DNA of 64,000 nucleotides from CAZLKN01 sp964560135 (GCA_964560135.1 CAZLKN010000003.1:1-64000); one strand, 5' to 3'; positions 1 through 8,598 are shown, counted from the stretch's first letter. Notes: generated from the letters alone by a model not told the origin. A program made the numbers and translations.

Positions 1-1973
1 CCGTCGCGCGCGAGGATCTCGACGACCTCGCCGAGGTTGCGGGTGAGGTCGTAGTCCTTCGGGGTGAACACGCGGGCGACGCCGAGCTCGCGGAGCTTCG
101 CCGCGTCGTCGTCGGGGATGATGCCTCCCACGATCACCGGGACCCGCTTCGGGTCCACGCCGGCTTCGCGCAGCCGGTCGAGCACCTCGGGGACGAGCAG
201 GTCGTGGGCCCCCGACAGCACCGAGATCCCGATCAGATGGACGTCCTCGTCGGCGGCCATCCGGGCGATCTCGGCGGGGCTCAGCCGGATGCCGGGGTAG
301 ACGACTTCGATGCCGAGGTCCCGCGCGCGGACGGCCACCTGTTCGGCGCCGTTGGAGTGTCCGTCCAGGCCCGGCTTGCCGACGAGCATCCGCAGCCTGC
401 CCACACCGAGGGCCTTCGCGACCTCCTGCACTCTCCGGCGCGTCTCGGCGATCTGCTCCACGTCGTCAGCGGCCGTCACCGCGGCCGAGGTGACCCCCGT
501 GGGGGCCCGGTACTCCCCGAACGCCTCGCGGAGCGCGTCGCCCCACTCACCGGTGGTCACGCCGGCCTTCGCGGCGTCGATCGACGGGGGGAGGATGTTC
601 CCGCCGTCCCGGGCGGTGGCGCGCAGCACGTCCAGTGCCCTGGTCACCGCCTGCGTGTCGCGGGTCCCACGGAAGCGCTCCAGCCGCTCGACCTGCTCGG
701 CCTGGTCCTCCGGGGTCACCTTCACGATGTGGAAGCCACCCTCGTCGGCCACCAGCGGGGAGGCCTCGCTGGTCTCGTAGCGGTTGACGCCCACCATCGT
801 GATCTCGCCGGATTCGATCGACCGCAGCCGCTGGGCATGCGCGGCGACGAGCTGCTCCTTCATGTAGTCGATCGCGTTCAGCGATCCGCCCCGGTCGAGC
901 ACCCGCTGGAGCTCCTCGGACGCCGCCTCCTCGATCTCGCGCGTCTTGTGCTCGATCACCTCCGAGCCGCGGAAGATGTCCTCGTATTCGAGCAGGTCGG
1001 TCTCGAAGGCAAGGATCTGCTGGGCCCGGAGCGACCACTGCTGGTCGAAGGGGCGCGGCAGGCCGAGAGCTTCGTTCCACGCCGGGAGCTGCACCGCTCG
1101 GGCCCTGGCGTCCTTCGACAGGGCCACCGCGAGCATCTCGAGCATGATCCGGTGGACGTTGTTCTCCGGCTGGACGGCGGTGAGGCCGAGCGAGTTCACC
1201 TGCACGCCGTAGCGGAACCGCCTCAGCTTCGGGTCCTCCACGCCGTAGCGCTCGAGACAGATCCGGTCCCAGAGGCTCGTGAAGGCGCGCATCTTGCACA
1301 TCTCCTCCACGAACCGGATCCCGGCGTTGCAGAAGAACGACAGGGCCCCCACCCGCTCGGGGGTGAGCATGCCGCGGTCGCGCACGGCGTCGAGGTAGCA
1401 CACGGCGTTGGCGAGGGTGTAGGCGACCTCGAGGACGGGACCGGCCCCCGCCTCCTGGAGGTGGTAGGAGCACACGTTCACCGGATTCCACTTCGGGCAC
1501 TCCCGTCCGGTGAACTCGATGGTGTCGGCGGTGAGCCGGATCGACGCGTCCGGCGGGTAGATGTGCGTCCCGCGGGACAGGTACTCCTTCAGGATGTCGT
1601 TCTGGGTCGTGCCCCGCAGAGCCGCACGGGCCGCGCCCTGCTCGTCGGCCACCGCGATGTACAGCGCGAGCAGCCACGCCGCCGTGGCGTTGATCGTCAT
1701 CGAGGTGTTCATCTCTGCGAGGGGGATCCGGTCCAAGAGGGCCCGCATGTCCTCGATGTGCCCGATCGGGACGCCCACCTTGCCCACCTCGCCGGCCGCC
1801 ATCGGATGGTCGGAGTCGTAGCCGGTCTGCGTGGGCAGGTCGAAGGCGACCGACAGGCCGGTCTGTCCCTTGGCGAGGTTCGTGCGGTACAGCTCGTTGG
1901 AGGCGCGCGCGGAGGTGTGCCCCGCGTAGGTGCGGAACAGCCAGGGACGATCCTTCGGGTGGTTCACGCCCAT
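1..1973 (-). CDS. ecm: Ethylmalonyl-CoA mutase (Ecm/MeaA-type, B12-dependent), 3' end cut by window edge
   Basis: Single-chain adenosylcobalamin mutase that would convert ethylmalonyl-CoA to methylsuccinyl-CoA in the ethylmalonyl-CoA pathway. 657 codons are visible from ATG 1973 to the left edge, where the frame is still open. Seen: an N-terminal TIM-barrel domain with KDRPWLFRTYAGHTSARASN and KWNPVNVCSYHLQEAG, and a C-terminal B12 domain with DGHSNG, the DxHxxG histidine motif. MeaA/Ecm proteins keep both domains in one chain of about 660-690 residues, so only a short tail is missing. The N-terminus is typical of MeaA/Ecm rather than methylmalonyl-CoA mutase, which carries a longer leader. 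It is divergent from the hydroxybutyryl-CoA dehydrogenase gene, a pathway partner. Substrate choice is inferred from sequence resemblance and from the ccr gene in this window. Confidence 0.88.
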   Translation of the reverse strand, partial: MGVNHPKDRPWLFRTYAGHTSARASNELYRTNLAKGQTGLSVAFDLPTQTGYDSDHPMAAGEVGKVGVPIGHIEDMRALLDRIPLAEMNTSMTINATAAWLLALYIAVADEQGAARAALRGTTQNDILKEYLSRGTHIYPPDASIRLTADTIEFTGRECPKWNPVNVCSYHLQEAGAGPVLEVAYTLANAVCYLDAVRDRGMLTPERVGALSFFCNAGIRFVEEMCKMRAFTSLWDRICLERYGVEDPKLRRFRYGVQVNSLGLTAVQPENNVHRIMLEMLAVALSKDARARAVQLPAWNEALGLPRPFDQQWSLRAQQILAFETDLLEYEDIFRGSEVIEHKTREIEEAASEELQRVLDRGGSLNAIDYMKEQLVAAHAQRLRSIESGEITMVGVNRYETSEASPLVADEGGFHIVKVTPEDQAEQVERLERFRGTRDTQAVTRALDVLRATARDGGNILPPSIDAAKAGVTTGEWGDALREAFGEYRAPTGVTSAAVTAADDVEQIAETRRRVQEVAKALGVGRLRMLVGKPGLDGHSNGAEQVAVRARDLGIEVVYPGIRLSPAEIARMAADEDVHLIGISVLSGAHDLLVPEVLDRLREAGVDPKRVPVIVGGIIPDDDAAKLRELGVARVFTPKDYDLTRNLGEVVEILARD

Positions 1974-2000
1974 ATCCCAAGCCTACCCGGGCCGACGATG

Positions 2001-2014
2001 CCGGCACATGCCGG
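2001..2014. promoter_or_regulatory. Palindrome in the ecm/hbd divergent promoter region
   Basis: CCGGCA-CA-TGCCGG is a perfect 6-bp inverted repeat with a 2-base spacer. It lies in the 112-base gap between the divergent ecm and hydroxyacyl-CoA dehydrogenase starts. Its position suits an operator shared by both genes, but GC-rich palindromes this short arise by chance and no regulator is known. Confidence 0.3.
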
Positions 2015-2085
2015 GGGGCGAGTAGCTGCGCAGGTGCCCTCCCACGTAGGCTCGGCGGAGCGGCGACCCGAGGAGGCTGAAGGCG

Positions 2086-3870
2086 ATGGGAATCGAGGAC
2101 GTGAAACTGGTCGGCATCGTCGGATGCGGGACGATGGGAGCGGGGATCTCGGAGGTCTGCGCCCGGGCCGGGTACCAGGTGCGGTTCGTCGAGGTCTCCG
2201 ATACCCAGGTCGAACGGGGGCTGGAGCGGATCAGGCACTCCTTCGAGCGCGCCGAGGCCGGGGGGAAGCTCACCGCCGAGGACCGGGAGGCGGCCCTCGG
2301 CCGGATCACCGGCCACGCGGCGGTCGACGCCCTGTCGGGGGCCGATCTCGTCATCGAGTGCGTCCCCGAGGACCTCGAGCTCAAGCGGAAGCTCTTCGCG
2401 GAGCTGGACGCCGCGGTGTCCCCGGAGGCTGTGCTGGCCACCAACACCTCCTCGCTCCCGGTGATCGAGCTCGCCGTCACCACCACGCGCCCGCAGCGTG
2501 TCGTCGGACTCCACTTCTTCAACCCGGCCCCCGTGATGGACCTCGTGGAGCTCGTCCGCACGGTCACCACCGACGACGGCGTCGTCGAGACGGCGCGGGC
2601 CTTCGCCGAGAAGCTGGGGAAGACCCCCGTGGTCTGCCGGGACCGCGCGGGGTTCATCGCCAACCTGCTTCTGTTCCCCTATCTGAACGAGGCGGTGGCG
2701 ATGCTCGAGTCGGGAGCCGCGACCCGTGAGGACATCGACGCCGCGATGCGCTTCGGCTGCGGGCACCCGATGGGCCCGCTGGCGCTGATGGATCTCGTCG
2801 GCCTCGACTCGTGCGCCGGCATCCTGGAGTCGCTCCACCGCCAGTTCCAGGAGCGACGGTACGCACCGTCGCCGATGATCAAGCACCTCGTCACCGCGGG
2901 GTACCTCGGACGGAAGCGCGGCCGGGGGTTCTACACCTATGCGGAGCCCGAGGCGCCGGAGACCGTGGCCGACGAGCGTGGCGGTCCCGCGGTGCGGCTC
3001 CCGGATCCGCCGCGCGAGGTCACCTCCGTCGGAGTTCTCGGCACCGGGACCATGGGGGCGGGTGTCGTGGAGGTGGCGGCCAAGGCGGGGTTCTCGGTGG
3101 TCTGCCGGGGTCGCTCGGGGGACTCGCTGGCCAAGGCCCGCGGTGCCCTCGAGAAGTCGCTGGGGCGCGCGGTGGAGCGCGGACGGCTGTCCGAGTCCGA
3201 CCGCGACGCAGCGCTCGGCCGCGTCACCTGGACGACGAAGATCGAGGACATGGCGTCCATCGACATCGTCATCGAAACGCTCGCCGAGGACCTCGAGCTG
3301 AAGCGGGGCCACTTCGCCGAACTGGACGCGGCCACGAAGCCCGAGGCGATCCTGGCGACCTGCACGTCCTCGCTGCCGGTGGTGGAGCTCGCCGCGGCCA
3401 CCTCCCGGCCGGACAAGGTGTGCGGCATCCACTTCTTCAACCCGGCCCCCGTGATGCGGCTGGTCGAGATCGTCCGCACGGTGGCCACCTCGGCGGAGAC
3501 GCTCGCGGTGGCGAAGGCGGCGGCGGAGAAGATGCGGAAGCACTGCGTGATGTGCGAGGACCGGGCGGGCTTCATCGTGAACCGGTTGCTGTTTCCGTAC
3601 CTCAACGACGCCGTGAAGATGCTCGAGGGCGGCTACGCCTCCGAGCGGGACATCGACACCGCGATGAAGCTGGGGTGCGGCCACCCGATGGGTCCCCTGG
3701 CGCTGGTGGACATCGTCGGCCTCGACGTGACCCTGGAGATCCTCAACTCACTCCACGGTGAGTTCCGGGAGCCGTCCTACGCGCCGGCGCCGCTGCTCCA
3801 GCAGATGGTGAAGGCCGGCTACCTGGGTCGGAAGACGGGCCGGGGCTTCTACGACTACGCGAAGAAGTAG
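2086..3870 (+). CDS. Tandem (duplicated) 3-hydroxybutyryl-CoA dehydrogenase
   Basis: NAD(P)-dependent oxidation of 3-hydroxyacyl-CoA, or acetoacetyl-CoA reduction in the reverse direction. The 594-residue protein holds two complete HBDH units, roughly residues 1-285 and 312-594, each with a Rossmann domain and a C-terminal 3HCDH domain. Unit 1 has GCGTMG at 13-18 and His143 in LHFFNPAPVM. Unit 2 has GTGTMG at 319-324 and His449 in IHFFNPAPVM. Unit 1 ends its second strand with an acidic residue (FVEV, Glu36), as expected for NAD. Unit 2 has CRGRS at 340-344 and lacks that acid, which is more like an NADP site. A standard HBDH is about 285 residues. The ATG follows GAGGAGG at good spacing. It is divergent from ecm. 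Confidence 0.88.
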   Translation: MGIEDVKLVGIVGCGTMGAGISEVCARAGYQVRFVEVSDTQVERGLERIRHSFERAEAGGKLTAEDREAALGRITGHAAVDALSGADLVIECVPEDLELKRKLFAELDAAVSPEAVLATNTSSLPVIELAVTTTRPQRVVGLHFFNPAPVMDLVELVRTVTTDDGVVETARAFAEKLGKTPVVCRDRAGFIANLLLFPYLNEAVAMLESGAATREDIDAAMRFGCGHPMGPLALMDLVGLDSCAGILESLHRQFQERRYAPSPMIKHLVTAGYLGRKRGRGFYTYAEPEAPETVADERGGPAVRLPDPPREVTSVGVLGTGTMGAGVVEVAAKAGFSVVCRGRSGDSLAKARGALEKSLGRAVERGRLSESDRDAALGRVTWTTKIEDMASIDIVIETLAEDLELKRGHFAELDAATKPEAILATCTSSLPVVELAAATSRPDKVCGIHFFNPAPVMRLVEIVRTVATSAETLAVAKAAAEKMRKHCVMCEDRAGFIVNRLLFPYLNDAVKMLEGGYASERDIDTAMKLGCGHPMGPLALVDIVGLDVTLEILNSLHGEFREPSYAPAPLLQQMVKAGYLGRKTGRGFYDYAKK

Positions 3871-3873
3871 GTG

Positions 3874-5031
3874 TCAGCAGCACGCTCCGCTCTGGAACGT
3901 GGGGAGCTCCTTGCGTGAGGGACGGCCCAGGGCGGGCAGGTCGGTCTCCTCGAAGGACAGGCGCATCGCCACGGCGTCGTCGCAGGCGGGGTCCGCGAAC
4001 AGCTCCGACGGACAGGCCGCCCCGGCCGTCCTGCGGGCCACCGGACGGAAGCCGAGCCGTTCGAAGAACGACACCCGGGGCGCGGGCGTGAGCAGATGGA
4101 CGTCGCCGGCCCCCGACCAGCGGGCGACCTCGAGGGCGGCGAGGACGAGCCGCGTGCCGAGGCCCGCTCCGCGACGGTCCGGGGGCACGGCCAGCGACCG
4201 CAACAGCGCGGCCTCGCCGTAGCGCTGGAGGGCGACGACGCCGCCGTCGAGCACGATCGCATCAGAGGTGTGAAGGCCGGAGGCCGGGAGTTCGCTCGCC
4301 TCCAGCAGGGCGTCGATCGCCGGACGGTCGGCCGGCACTGCCGGGCGCGGAACGTCCTGCCCAGGATGGTCGCCCGGCTTCGCCGCGGTGACGGCCACCG
4401 AGCGCACCGTGGCGTCGCTGCTGCACAACTCGCCGCAGGACGCGTCGAGGATCTCGATCCGCACGTCGCGGAACCCGATGTCCTGAAGGATCTGCGCGTA
4501 GTCGTCGGTGACCAGCGCCCCGCCAACGCAGCAGCTCCAGGAGTCGGCGTCGGCACGGATGTGCTCCGGGGGCTCGGTGTCGAAGGCAGTGTCGACGATC
4601 GCCAGGCGCCCGCCGGGCGTCAGAACCCGGTACGCCTCCACGAGGGCGCGGCGCTTGTCCTCCACGAGGTTGATCACGCAGTTGGAGATGACGACGTCCA
4701 CCGAGGAGCAGGGGAGTGGGAGCCGCTCGAGGTCACCCTCGATCACCGAGACGTTGGCCAGGTCGGCCCCCGTCCGCCGGGAGCGCTCGATCATCTCCGG
4801 GGTCATGTCGACCCCGACGGCCCGGCCCCCGGGGCCCACGGCACGGGCGGCCGCGAACAGGTCGCGCCCCGGACCCGAGCCCAGATCGAGAACGGTCTCT
4901 CCGGGCTCGAGCTGCGCCCACAGGAGCGGGTCGCCGACGCCGAGCGTCGGTGGGGGCCCGGTGGGGTCGGCGGGGAGGTCGACGGCGTGGCGCGCATAGC
5001 GTTCGCGGACCTGGTCACGGATCTCGGTCAT
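3874..5031 (-). CDS. arsM: Arsenite methyltransferase ArsM fused to ArsN2-type GNAT acetyltransferase
   Basis: 385-residue fusion. Residues 1-215 are an ArsM-type SAM methyltransferase: GSGPG at 51-55, and cysteines at 108, 118, 167-168 (SWSCCVGGAL), 199 and 203, placed as in arsenite-binding ArsM proteins. Residues 230-360 are a GNAT domain with the RRGAGLG acetyl-CoA loop at 286-292 and the ArsN2-like pieces ALLRSLAV, FFERLGFRPV and ACPSELF. The protein ends in Cys-Cys. The start at 5031 is chosen because its ATGA overlaps the arsR stop by 4 bases; a longer reading from 5097 would run into arsR. It probably methylates As(III) in the cytoplasm, and the second domain probably acetylates an arsenic-related substrate. 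The fusion is seen directly; the activity of each half is inferred. Confidence 0.87.
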   Translation of the reverse strand: MTEIRDQVRERYARHAVDLPADPTGPPPTLGVGDPLLWAQLEPGETVLDLGSGPGRDLFAAARAVGPGGRAVGVDMTPEMIERSRRTGADLANVSVIEGDLERLPLPCSSVDVVISNCVINLVEDKRRALVEAYRVLTPGGRLAIVDTAFDTEPPEHIRADADSWSCCVGGALVTDDYAQILQDIGFRDVRIEILDASCGELCSSDATVRSVAVTAAKPGDHPGQDVPRPAVPADRPAIDALLEASELPASGLHTSDAIVLDGGVVALQRYGEAALLRSLAVPPDRRGAGLGTRLVLAALEVARWSGAGDVHLLTPAPRVSFFERLGFRPVARRTAGAACPSELFADPACDDAVAMRLSFEETDLPALGRPSRKELPTFQSGACC

Positions 5032-5351
5032 CGTGCACCCTCCAGGAGTCGGCTGAGTTCCTCCAGCGCTTCGGTGTTGACCCGGTAGAACGCCCACCGG
5101 CCGCGGACCGTGCTCTCCACCAGTCCGGCCCTGCGAAGCAGCCCGAGGTGGTGGGAGACGGTGGGCTGCGCGAGGTCGAAGGACCCCTGCAACTCACACA
5201 CGCAGAGCTCGCCGCTGCGGGCGAGCAGGTTGAGCATGCGGACGCGGGTGGGATCGGCCAGCGCCTTGAAGCGCTCGGCGAGGGCCGCGGCCTCCTCGAG
5301 GCCCATGCCCGGGTCGGTGATCTGGCAGCAGCCGTCGATCGTCGTCGTCAT
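5028..5351 (-). CDS. arsR: ArsR-family arsenite-responsive repressor
   Basis: 107-residue winged-helix repressor. ELCVCEL places Cys50 and Cys52 in the classic metalloid-binding position at the start of the recognition region, and QPTVSHHLGLLRRAGLV is the ArsR helix-turn-helix. A further Cys8-Cys9 pair near the N-terminus could supply a third thiolate, as described for some ArsR proteins. It is the first gene of a two-gene operon with arsM-arsN2 (4-base overlap), so it should repress both. The start codon lies 5 bases from a strong palindrome (5356-5380) that is probably its own operator. As(III) is the likely inducer. Confidence 0.93.
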   Translation of the reverse strand: MTTTIDGCCQITDPGMGLEEAAALAERFKALADPTRVRMLNLLARSGELCVCELQGSFDLAQPTVSHHLGLLRRAGLVESTVRGRWAFYRVNTEALEELSRLLEGAR

Positions 5352-5355
5352 GATA

Positions 5356-5380
5356 CATCGAAGATATTCGATGCATCGAA
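5356..5380. promoter_or_regulatory. ArsR operator (overlapping palindromes)
   Basis: CATCGAA-GATA-TTCGATG (5356-5373) is a perfect 7-bp inverted repeat. A third half-site CATCGAA follows directly, so TTCGATGCATCGAA (5367-5380) is a second perfect palindrome sharing an arm. The site is AT-rich against its surroundings and sits directly upstream of arsR. It fits the dyads bound by ArsR/SmtB regulators, and three half-sites could allow cooperative binding. Confidence 0.75.
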
Positions 5381-5459
5381 GGATGTCAATGGGTGGCTGG
5401 TGGGACGCGGAGGAGGCGGTTGGTGGCTGAACGGCCGGGGGCGGCGTCCGACCGAGAGG

Positions 5460-5813
5460 TCAGCTGCGGTTACGGAGCTCCCGGGTGATGCGCGACTGCA
5501 CGGCCTTCGGCAGTGCGTGCAGCGCCGCCTCCACCGACAGCGTCGCGCGCTCGATGTTCAGGACGGCCTCCTCGAGGCGGTCGAACCGCTTGGCGTAGAT
5601 CTCGAGGTCGGCGAGCTTGTCCTCGGCCTCCCGGGCGCGGTCCTCGAGGCGGTCGACCGACTGCTCGAACTTCGCGAGGATCCGGTGGGTGTCCCGGAGG
5701 ATGTCGATCACCTCGGCAACGGTCTTGTCCGCGGACAGCAGGAAGGACATCCGGTCCTGCATGCCGCGCATGATCTCGCCGACGTCGATGTTGATGTCCG
5801 GAGCCATGGTCAT
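5460..5813 (-). CDS. Small coiled-coil protein, function unknown
   Basis: About 117 residues, not recognised as a named family. After a short N-terminus (APDINIDVGEIMRGMQDRM) the chain is almost wholly helical, with heptad-like Leu/Ile/Val spacing from about residue 30 to 100 (FEQSVDRLEDRAREAEDKL), typical of a coiled coil. No signal peptide, membrane segment or cysteine is seen. Two ATG codons two residues apart (5813 and 5807) are possible starts. The second has the better-spaced GGGGAGGG, and the upstream in-frame extension to 5927 looks like leader sequence. It resembles small actinobacterial proteins that form structural or polar assemblies, but nothing here fixes a role. Confidence 0.6.
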   Translation of the reverse strand: MTMAPDINIDVGEIMRGMQDRMSFLLSADKTVAEVIDILRDTHRILAKFEQSVDRLEDRAREAEDKLADLEIYAKRFDRLEEAVLNIERATLSVEAALHALPKAVQSRITRELRNRS

Positions 5814-5890
5814 CCCTCCCCGAGGCCGTCCAGCCTGCAAACGGTACCGCACCGGCCCCCGGCCTCGCGCGGTGGTAGCCTCGCGGCGGG

Positions 5891-6172
5891 ATGCCGCGCC
5901 GGAACCGTCCGAAGAAGGAAACCCCACGGGAGGTCCGCTCCCGCGCCACGACCACGCCCATGGGGGCTCCGCCGGGATGGCAGGCGGAGCGGTACCGGGG
6001 CGGGGAGCCCGACCGCGACTACGTGTGCCCGCGCTGCACGCGCGTCGTGAGCCGGCGTTCGGAGCACGTGGTGGCCTGGCATACCGAGGACGAAGACCGT
6101 CACCGGCACTGGAACAAGGAGTGCTGGCAGGCCGCGGTGCGTGAGGGTATCGACCGCTACCGCTGGGCGTGA
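5891..6172 (+). CDS. Small zinc-ribbon-like actinobacterial protein
   Basis: 93 residues with a basic, disordered N-terminus (PRRNRPKKETPREVRSR) and a compact C-terminal motif, YVCPRCTRVV...HVVAWH...HWNKECW, with Cys/His spacing that suggests one bound zinc. Similar short proteins are widespread in actinobacteria and are often labelled ATP/GTP-binding without evidence; I see no P-loop. The frame ends in a TGA that overlaps the GTG start of the downstream methyltransferase, so the two genes are probably co-translated. Function unknown. Confidence 0.65.
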   Translation: MPRRNRPKKETPREVRSRATTTPMGAPPGWQAERYRGGEPDRDYVCPRCTRVVSRRSEHVVAWHTEDEDRHRHWNKECWQAAVREGIDRYRWA

Positions 6173-6918
6173 CCGTGGCTCGCCTGTACGCCGAGCTCGC
6201 CGACTGGTGGCCGGTGATGAGCGCGCCCGACGACTATGCGCAGGAGGCCGCGCTCTACGCGAAGGTGCTCGCGGGGATGGCCCGCCGCGAGGTGCGTGAG
6301 GTCCTCGAGCTCGGCAGCGGCGGTGGGAACAACGCATCCCATCTGCGGGAGAGGTTCGACCTGACGCTCACCGACCTGGCCCCCGGGATGCTCGACGTCA
6401 GCCGGCGGCTCAATCCCGACTGCGCGCACGTGGAAGGCGACATGCGCACCCTCCGGCTGGAGCGCGACTTCGATGCCGTTCTCGCCCACGATGCCGTGAT
6501 GTACCTGACCACCACCGACGATCTGTCGGCCGCGATCGAGACGGCGTTCGTCCACCTGCGTCCGGGCGGCATCGCGCTGTTCGTCCCGGACGAGACCACC
6601 GAGAACTTCGACGCCCGCACCGAGCACGGCGGCCACGACGCCGACGGGCGGTCGCTGCGCTACCTGGAGTGGACGCGCCCGCTCAATCCCGACGGACGCA
6701 CCTTCACCGTCTCCTTCGTCTTCCTGCTGCGCGAGGGGGAGGGCCCGGTGCGCGTGGAGTACGACGAGCACACCTTCGCGGTGTTCCCGCGTGACACCTG
6801 GCTCGGTCTCCTCGCGGACGCGGGCTTCGAAGCCACCGCCCTGCGCCACGCCTACGGCGAGCCGGGGGCCGAGGCGCACACGGAGCTGTTCGTGGGCATC
6901 CGTCCGGGAGGGTCGTAG
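6169..6918 (+). CDS. Class I SAM-dependent methyltransferase
   Basis: 249 residues. The SAM-binding glycine loop is VLELGSGGGNN at about 43-53, followed by an acidic strand end (LTLTDLAPGML) and the HDAVMYL motif, so this is a standard Rossmann methyltransferase of the UbiE/COQ5-like superfamily. The second half has the LRPGG turn and a beta-rich cap. It starts at GTG 6169, which overlaps the stop of the zinc-ribbon gene by 4 bases (GTGA). The substrate cannot be told; small-molecule methylation is most likely. It ends 3 bases before the convergent PHP hydrolase gene. Confidence 0.75.
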   Translation: MTVARLYAELADWWPVMSAPDDYAQEAALYAKVLAGMARREVREVLELGSGGGNNASHLRERFDLTLTDLAPGMLDVSRRLNPDCAHVEGDMRTLRLERDFDAVLAHDAVMYLTTTDDLSAAIETAFVHLRPGGIALFVPDETTENFDARTEHGGHDADGRSLRYLEWTRPLNPDGRTFTVSFVFLLREGEGPVRVEYDEHTFAVFPRDTWLGLLADAGFEATALRHAYGEPGAEAHTELFVGIRPGGS

Positions 6919-6921
6919 TCC

Positions 6922-8598
6922 TCAGCGGCTGAAGGACACGGTGATCGGGTTCGTCAGCGCCTCGATCGCGGTGCCGCGCTGGAGCTGGAGGCGCCAGTCC
7001 CCGGCCGCGGTGGCGGGGAAGGACACCTCGAAGGGATCGTCGCTGACGGGGAAGGCCAACGTCGGCACGCCGTCGCGGAACACGAACAGGGTCCTCGGCT
7101 GCGGGGTCTGTTCGGTCGGAAGCGCACCGGTGACGCGCGCCGTGAGGATGACGGCCCCGCCGGAGATCGAGTCTCCCATGATCGCGTCCGGAGCCTCGGA
7201 CGAGGCGTCGACGCGGGCTTCCCACCGGAGGTCTGGGCCATCGGGTCCGAAGAACTTGACGTAGGCGTGGCCGGACCGGACCCCGGTGCCGATGCCCTGC
7301 TCGGAGAGCTCCGGTGCGTACACCACCGTGGTCGGATGGCCGATGCCGGAGTACAGCAGCGACCGTTCGCCGGCCCGGTGCGAGTCGCTGGACCCCACTG
7401 CGGTGACCCGGTGGCCGTCGCGGCGCAGCCGGTCCCACCACTCGACGGCCAGCGGTGTGAACGGGTTGGGACCGGGTTCGTTGTCGTCCAGCGGGAGGAG
7501 CTGGTTGCCCTGGACGGGCTCGTGGCCCGCCCAGCCCGACGGTCCGGTCTGCACCTCCATGGCGTCCACCAGCGACCAGTCGGTCTCGGCGTCGTCGTAC
7601 TCCCAGGAGCAGCCGCGGCACAGGTTGGCGAACCCGGGGATCTTCGACGGGAAGGTGGTGGGGTGGTTCACCTGCGTCCAGCCACGCTCGGTCTCCTGGA
7701 TCGCGCGCAGGAACGTGCTCGGGGGCTGCGGTGCTCGCACGGAGGCGCTCAGGTCGGGCCATTCGTAGACCGGGCCTCCGCGGTGGTCGACGTGGGCCAG
7801 GCTCGCGTGGTTGTTCACATGCCCGCGGTAGGTGATGACCTCGGCGGAGCGGACGACCAGCTTGCCGGGGTGCTCCTCCTGGAATCGGCCGATCTCGTCA
7901 TGGTGCCGGGTGGTGTTGTAGTCGGACAGGGTGATGAAGTCCAGCCCCTGCTCGGCGAAGGCGTACTCGAAGACCGTCCCCATGGGGGCCGAGCCTGAAT
8001 GCTCGGCGTGGACGTGGAAGTCGCCCTTGTACCAGCCCTCGCCCCCGCGGGCGGTGGCGTCGTAGGGCTTCGGGGTCCACGCCGGCGTGGCGTGCGCCGG
8101 GTCGTCGGACAGGTGGATCTCCAAGCGCCAGTTCACCTCTCCCGACGGGTTGCCCTCGTGGGGCTTCACCACGGCGGCGACGCCGATCTCCGCAGCCCAC
8201 TCCCGGGCGGGGATGTCGCCGGGCAGGAACCCGTTGGTTGCCCCCGACGGCGAGACGTGGGCGTTCAGCCGGCTGGAGCCGCCCCACCCACGGAAGCCAT
8301 CCACGCCGAAGAACCCGTCGGGGCCACGCGTGTCGTACAGGCCGAGGTCGAGGGTGTTGCCGATCTGCGCGGACGTGGGCGCGGCCGGCTGGTCGTAGCA
8401 CAGCCGGGCCTCCACCCGGGTCGTGGAGTCGGTGACATCGAAGGGCACCATCACGTAGCCGCCCTCGAGGGAGGCGTCGAAGCTGCCGGTGAACACCTCC
8501 GTGGCCTGACTTCCGGAACAGGCTGCGGGCGGGTCGGCCCGCGCCACGGGAAGAAGTGGGGCCAGGAGCACCAGGAACAGCGGAAGAAGCCTGTGCAT
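6922..8598 (-). CDS. Secreted CehA/McbA-type PHP-domain metallohydrolase
   Basis: 558 residues from ATG 8598. The chain opens with a signal peptide (MHRLLPLFLVLLAPLLPVARA), so it is exported. An N-terminal beta-rich region precedes a PHP domain that starts near YKGDFHVHAEHSG. The metal ligands expected for PHP enzymes are visible: HVH, HH in NTTRHHDE, VNHPTTF and SSDSHR. The C-terminal 100 residues look like a beta-sandwich. The start is chosen for the signal peptide; the longer frame upstream would cross the promoter of the divergent gene. CehA (carbaryl hydrolase) gives the family name, but the natural substrate here is unknown, with a phosphoester or carbamate most likely. Confidence 0.78.
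   Translation of the reverse strand: MHRLLPLFLVLLAPLLPVARADPPAACSGSQATEVFTGSFDASLEGGYVMVPFDVTDSTTRVEARLCYDQPAAPTSAQIGNTLDLGLYDTRGPDGFFGVDGFRGWGGSSRLNAHVSPSGATNGFLPGDIPAREWAAEIGVAAVVKPHEGNPSGEVNWRLEIHLSDDPAHATPAWTPKPYDATARGGEGWYKGDFHVHAEHSGSAPMGTVFEYAFAEQGLDFITLSDYNTTRHHDEIGRFQEEHPGKLVVRSAEVITYRGHVNNHASLAHVDHRGGPVYEWPDLSASVRAPQPPSTFLRAIQETERGWTQVNHPTTFPSKIPGFANLCRGCSWEYDDAETDWSLVDAMEVQTGPSGWAGHEPVQGNQLLPLDDNEPGPNPFTPLAVEWWDRLRRDGHRVTAVGSSDSHRAGERSLLYSGIGHPTTVVYAPELSEQGIGTGVRSGHAYVKFFGPDGPDLRWEARVDASSEAPDAIMGDSISGGAVILTARVTGALPTEQTPQPRTLFVFRDGVPTLAFPVSDDPFEVSFPATAAGDWRLQLQRGTAIEALTNPITVSFSR

Noticed and set aside
204..2729. Open frame of 841 codons on the plus strand
   Set aside because: Antisense to ecm, then out of frame within hbd. 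No ribosome site or motif. A shadow.
547..3684. Open frame of 1045 codons on the minus strand across ecm and hbd
   Set aside because: It is antisense to hbd and in the wrong frame of ecm. The composition is Arg/Gly/Pro-rich with no recognisable motif, typical of shadow frames in DNA with GC-rich third positions.
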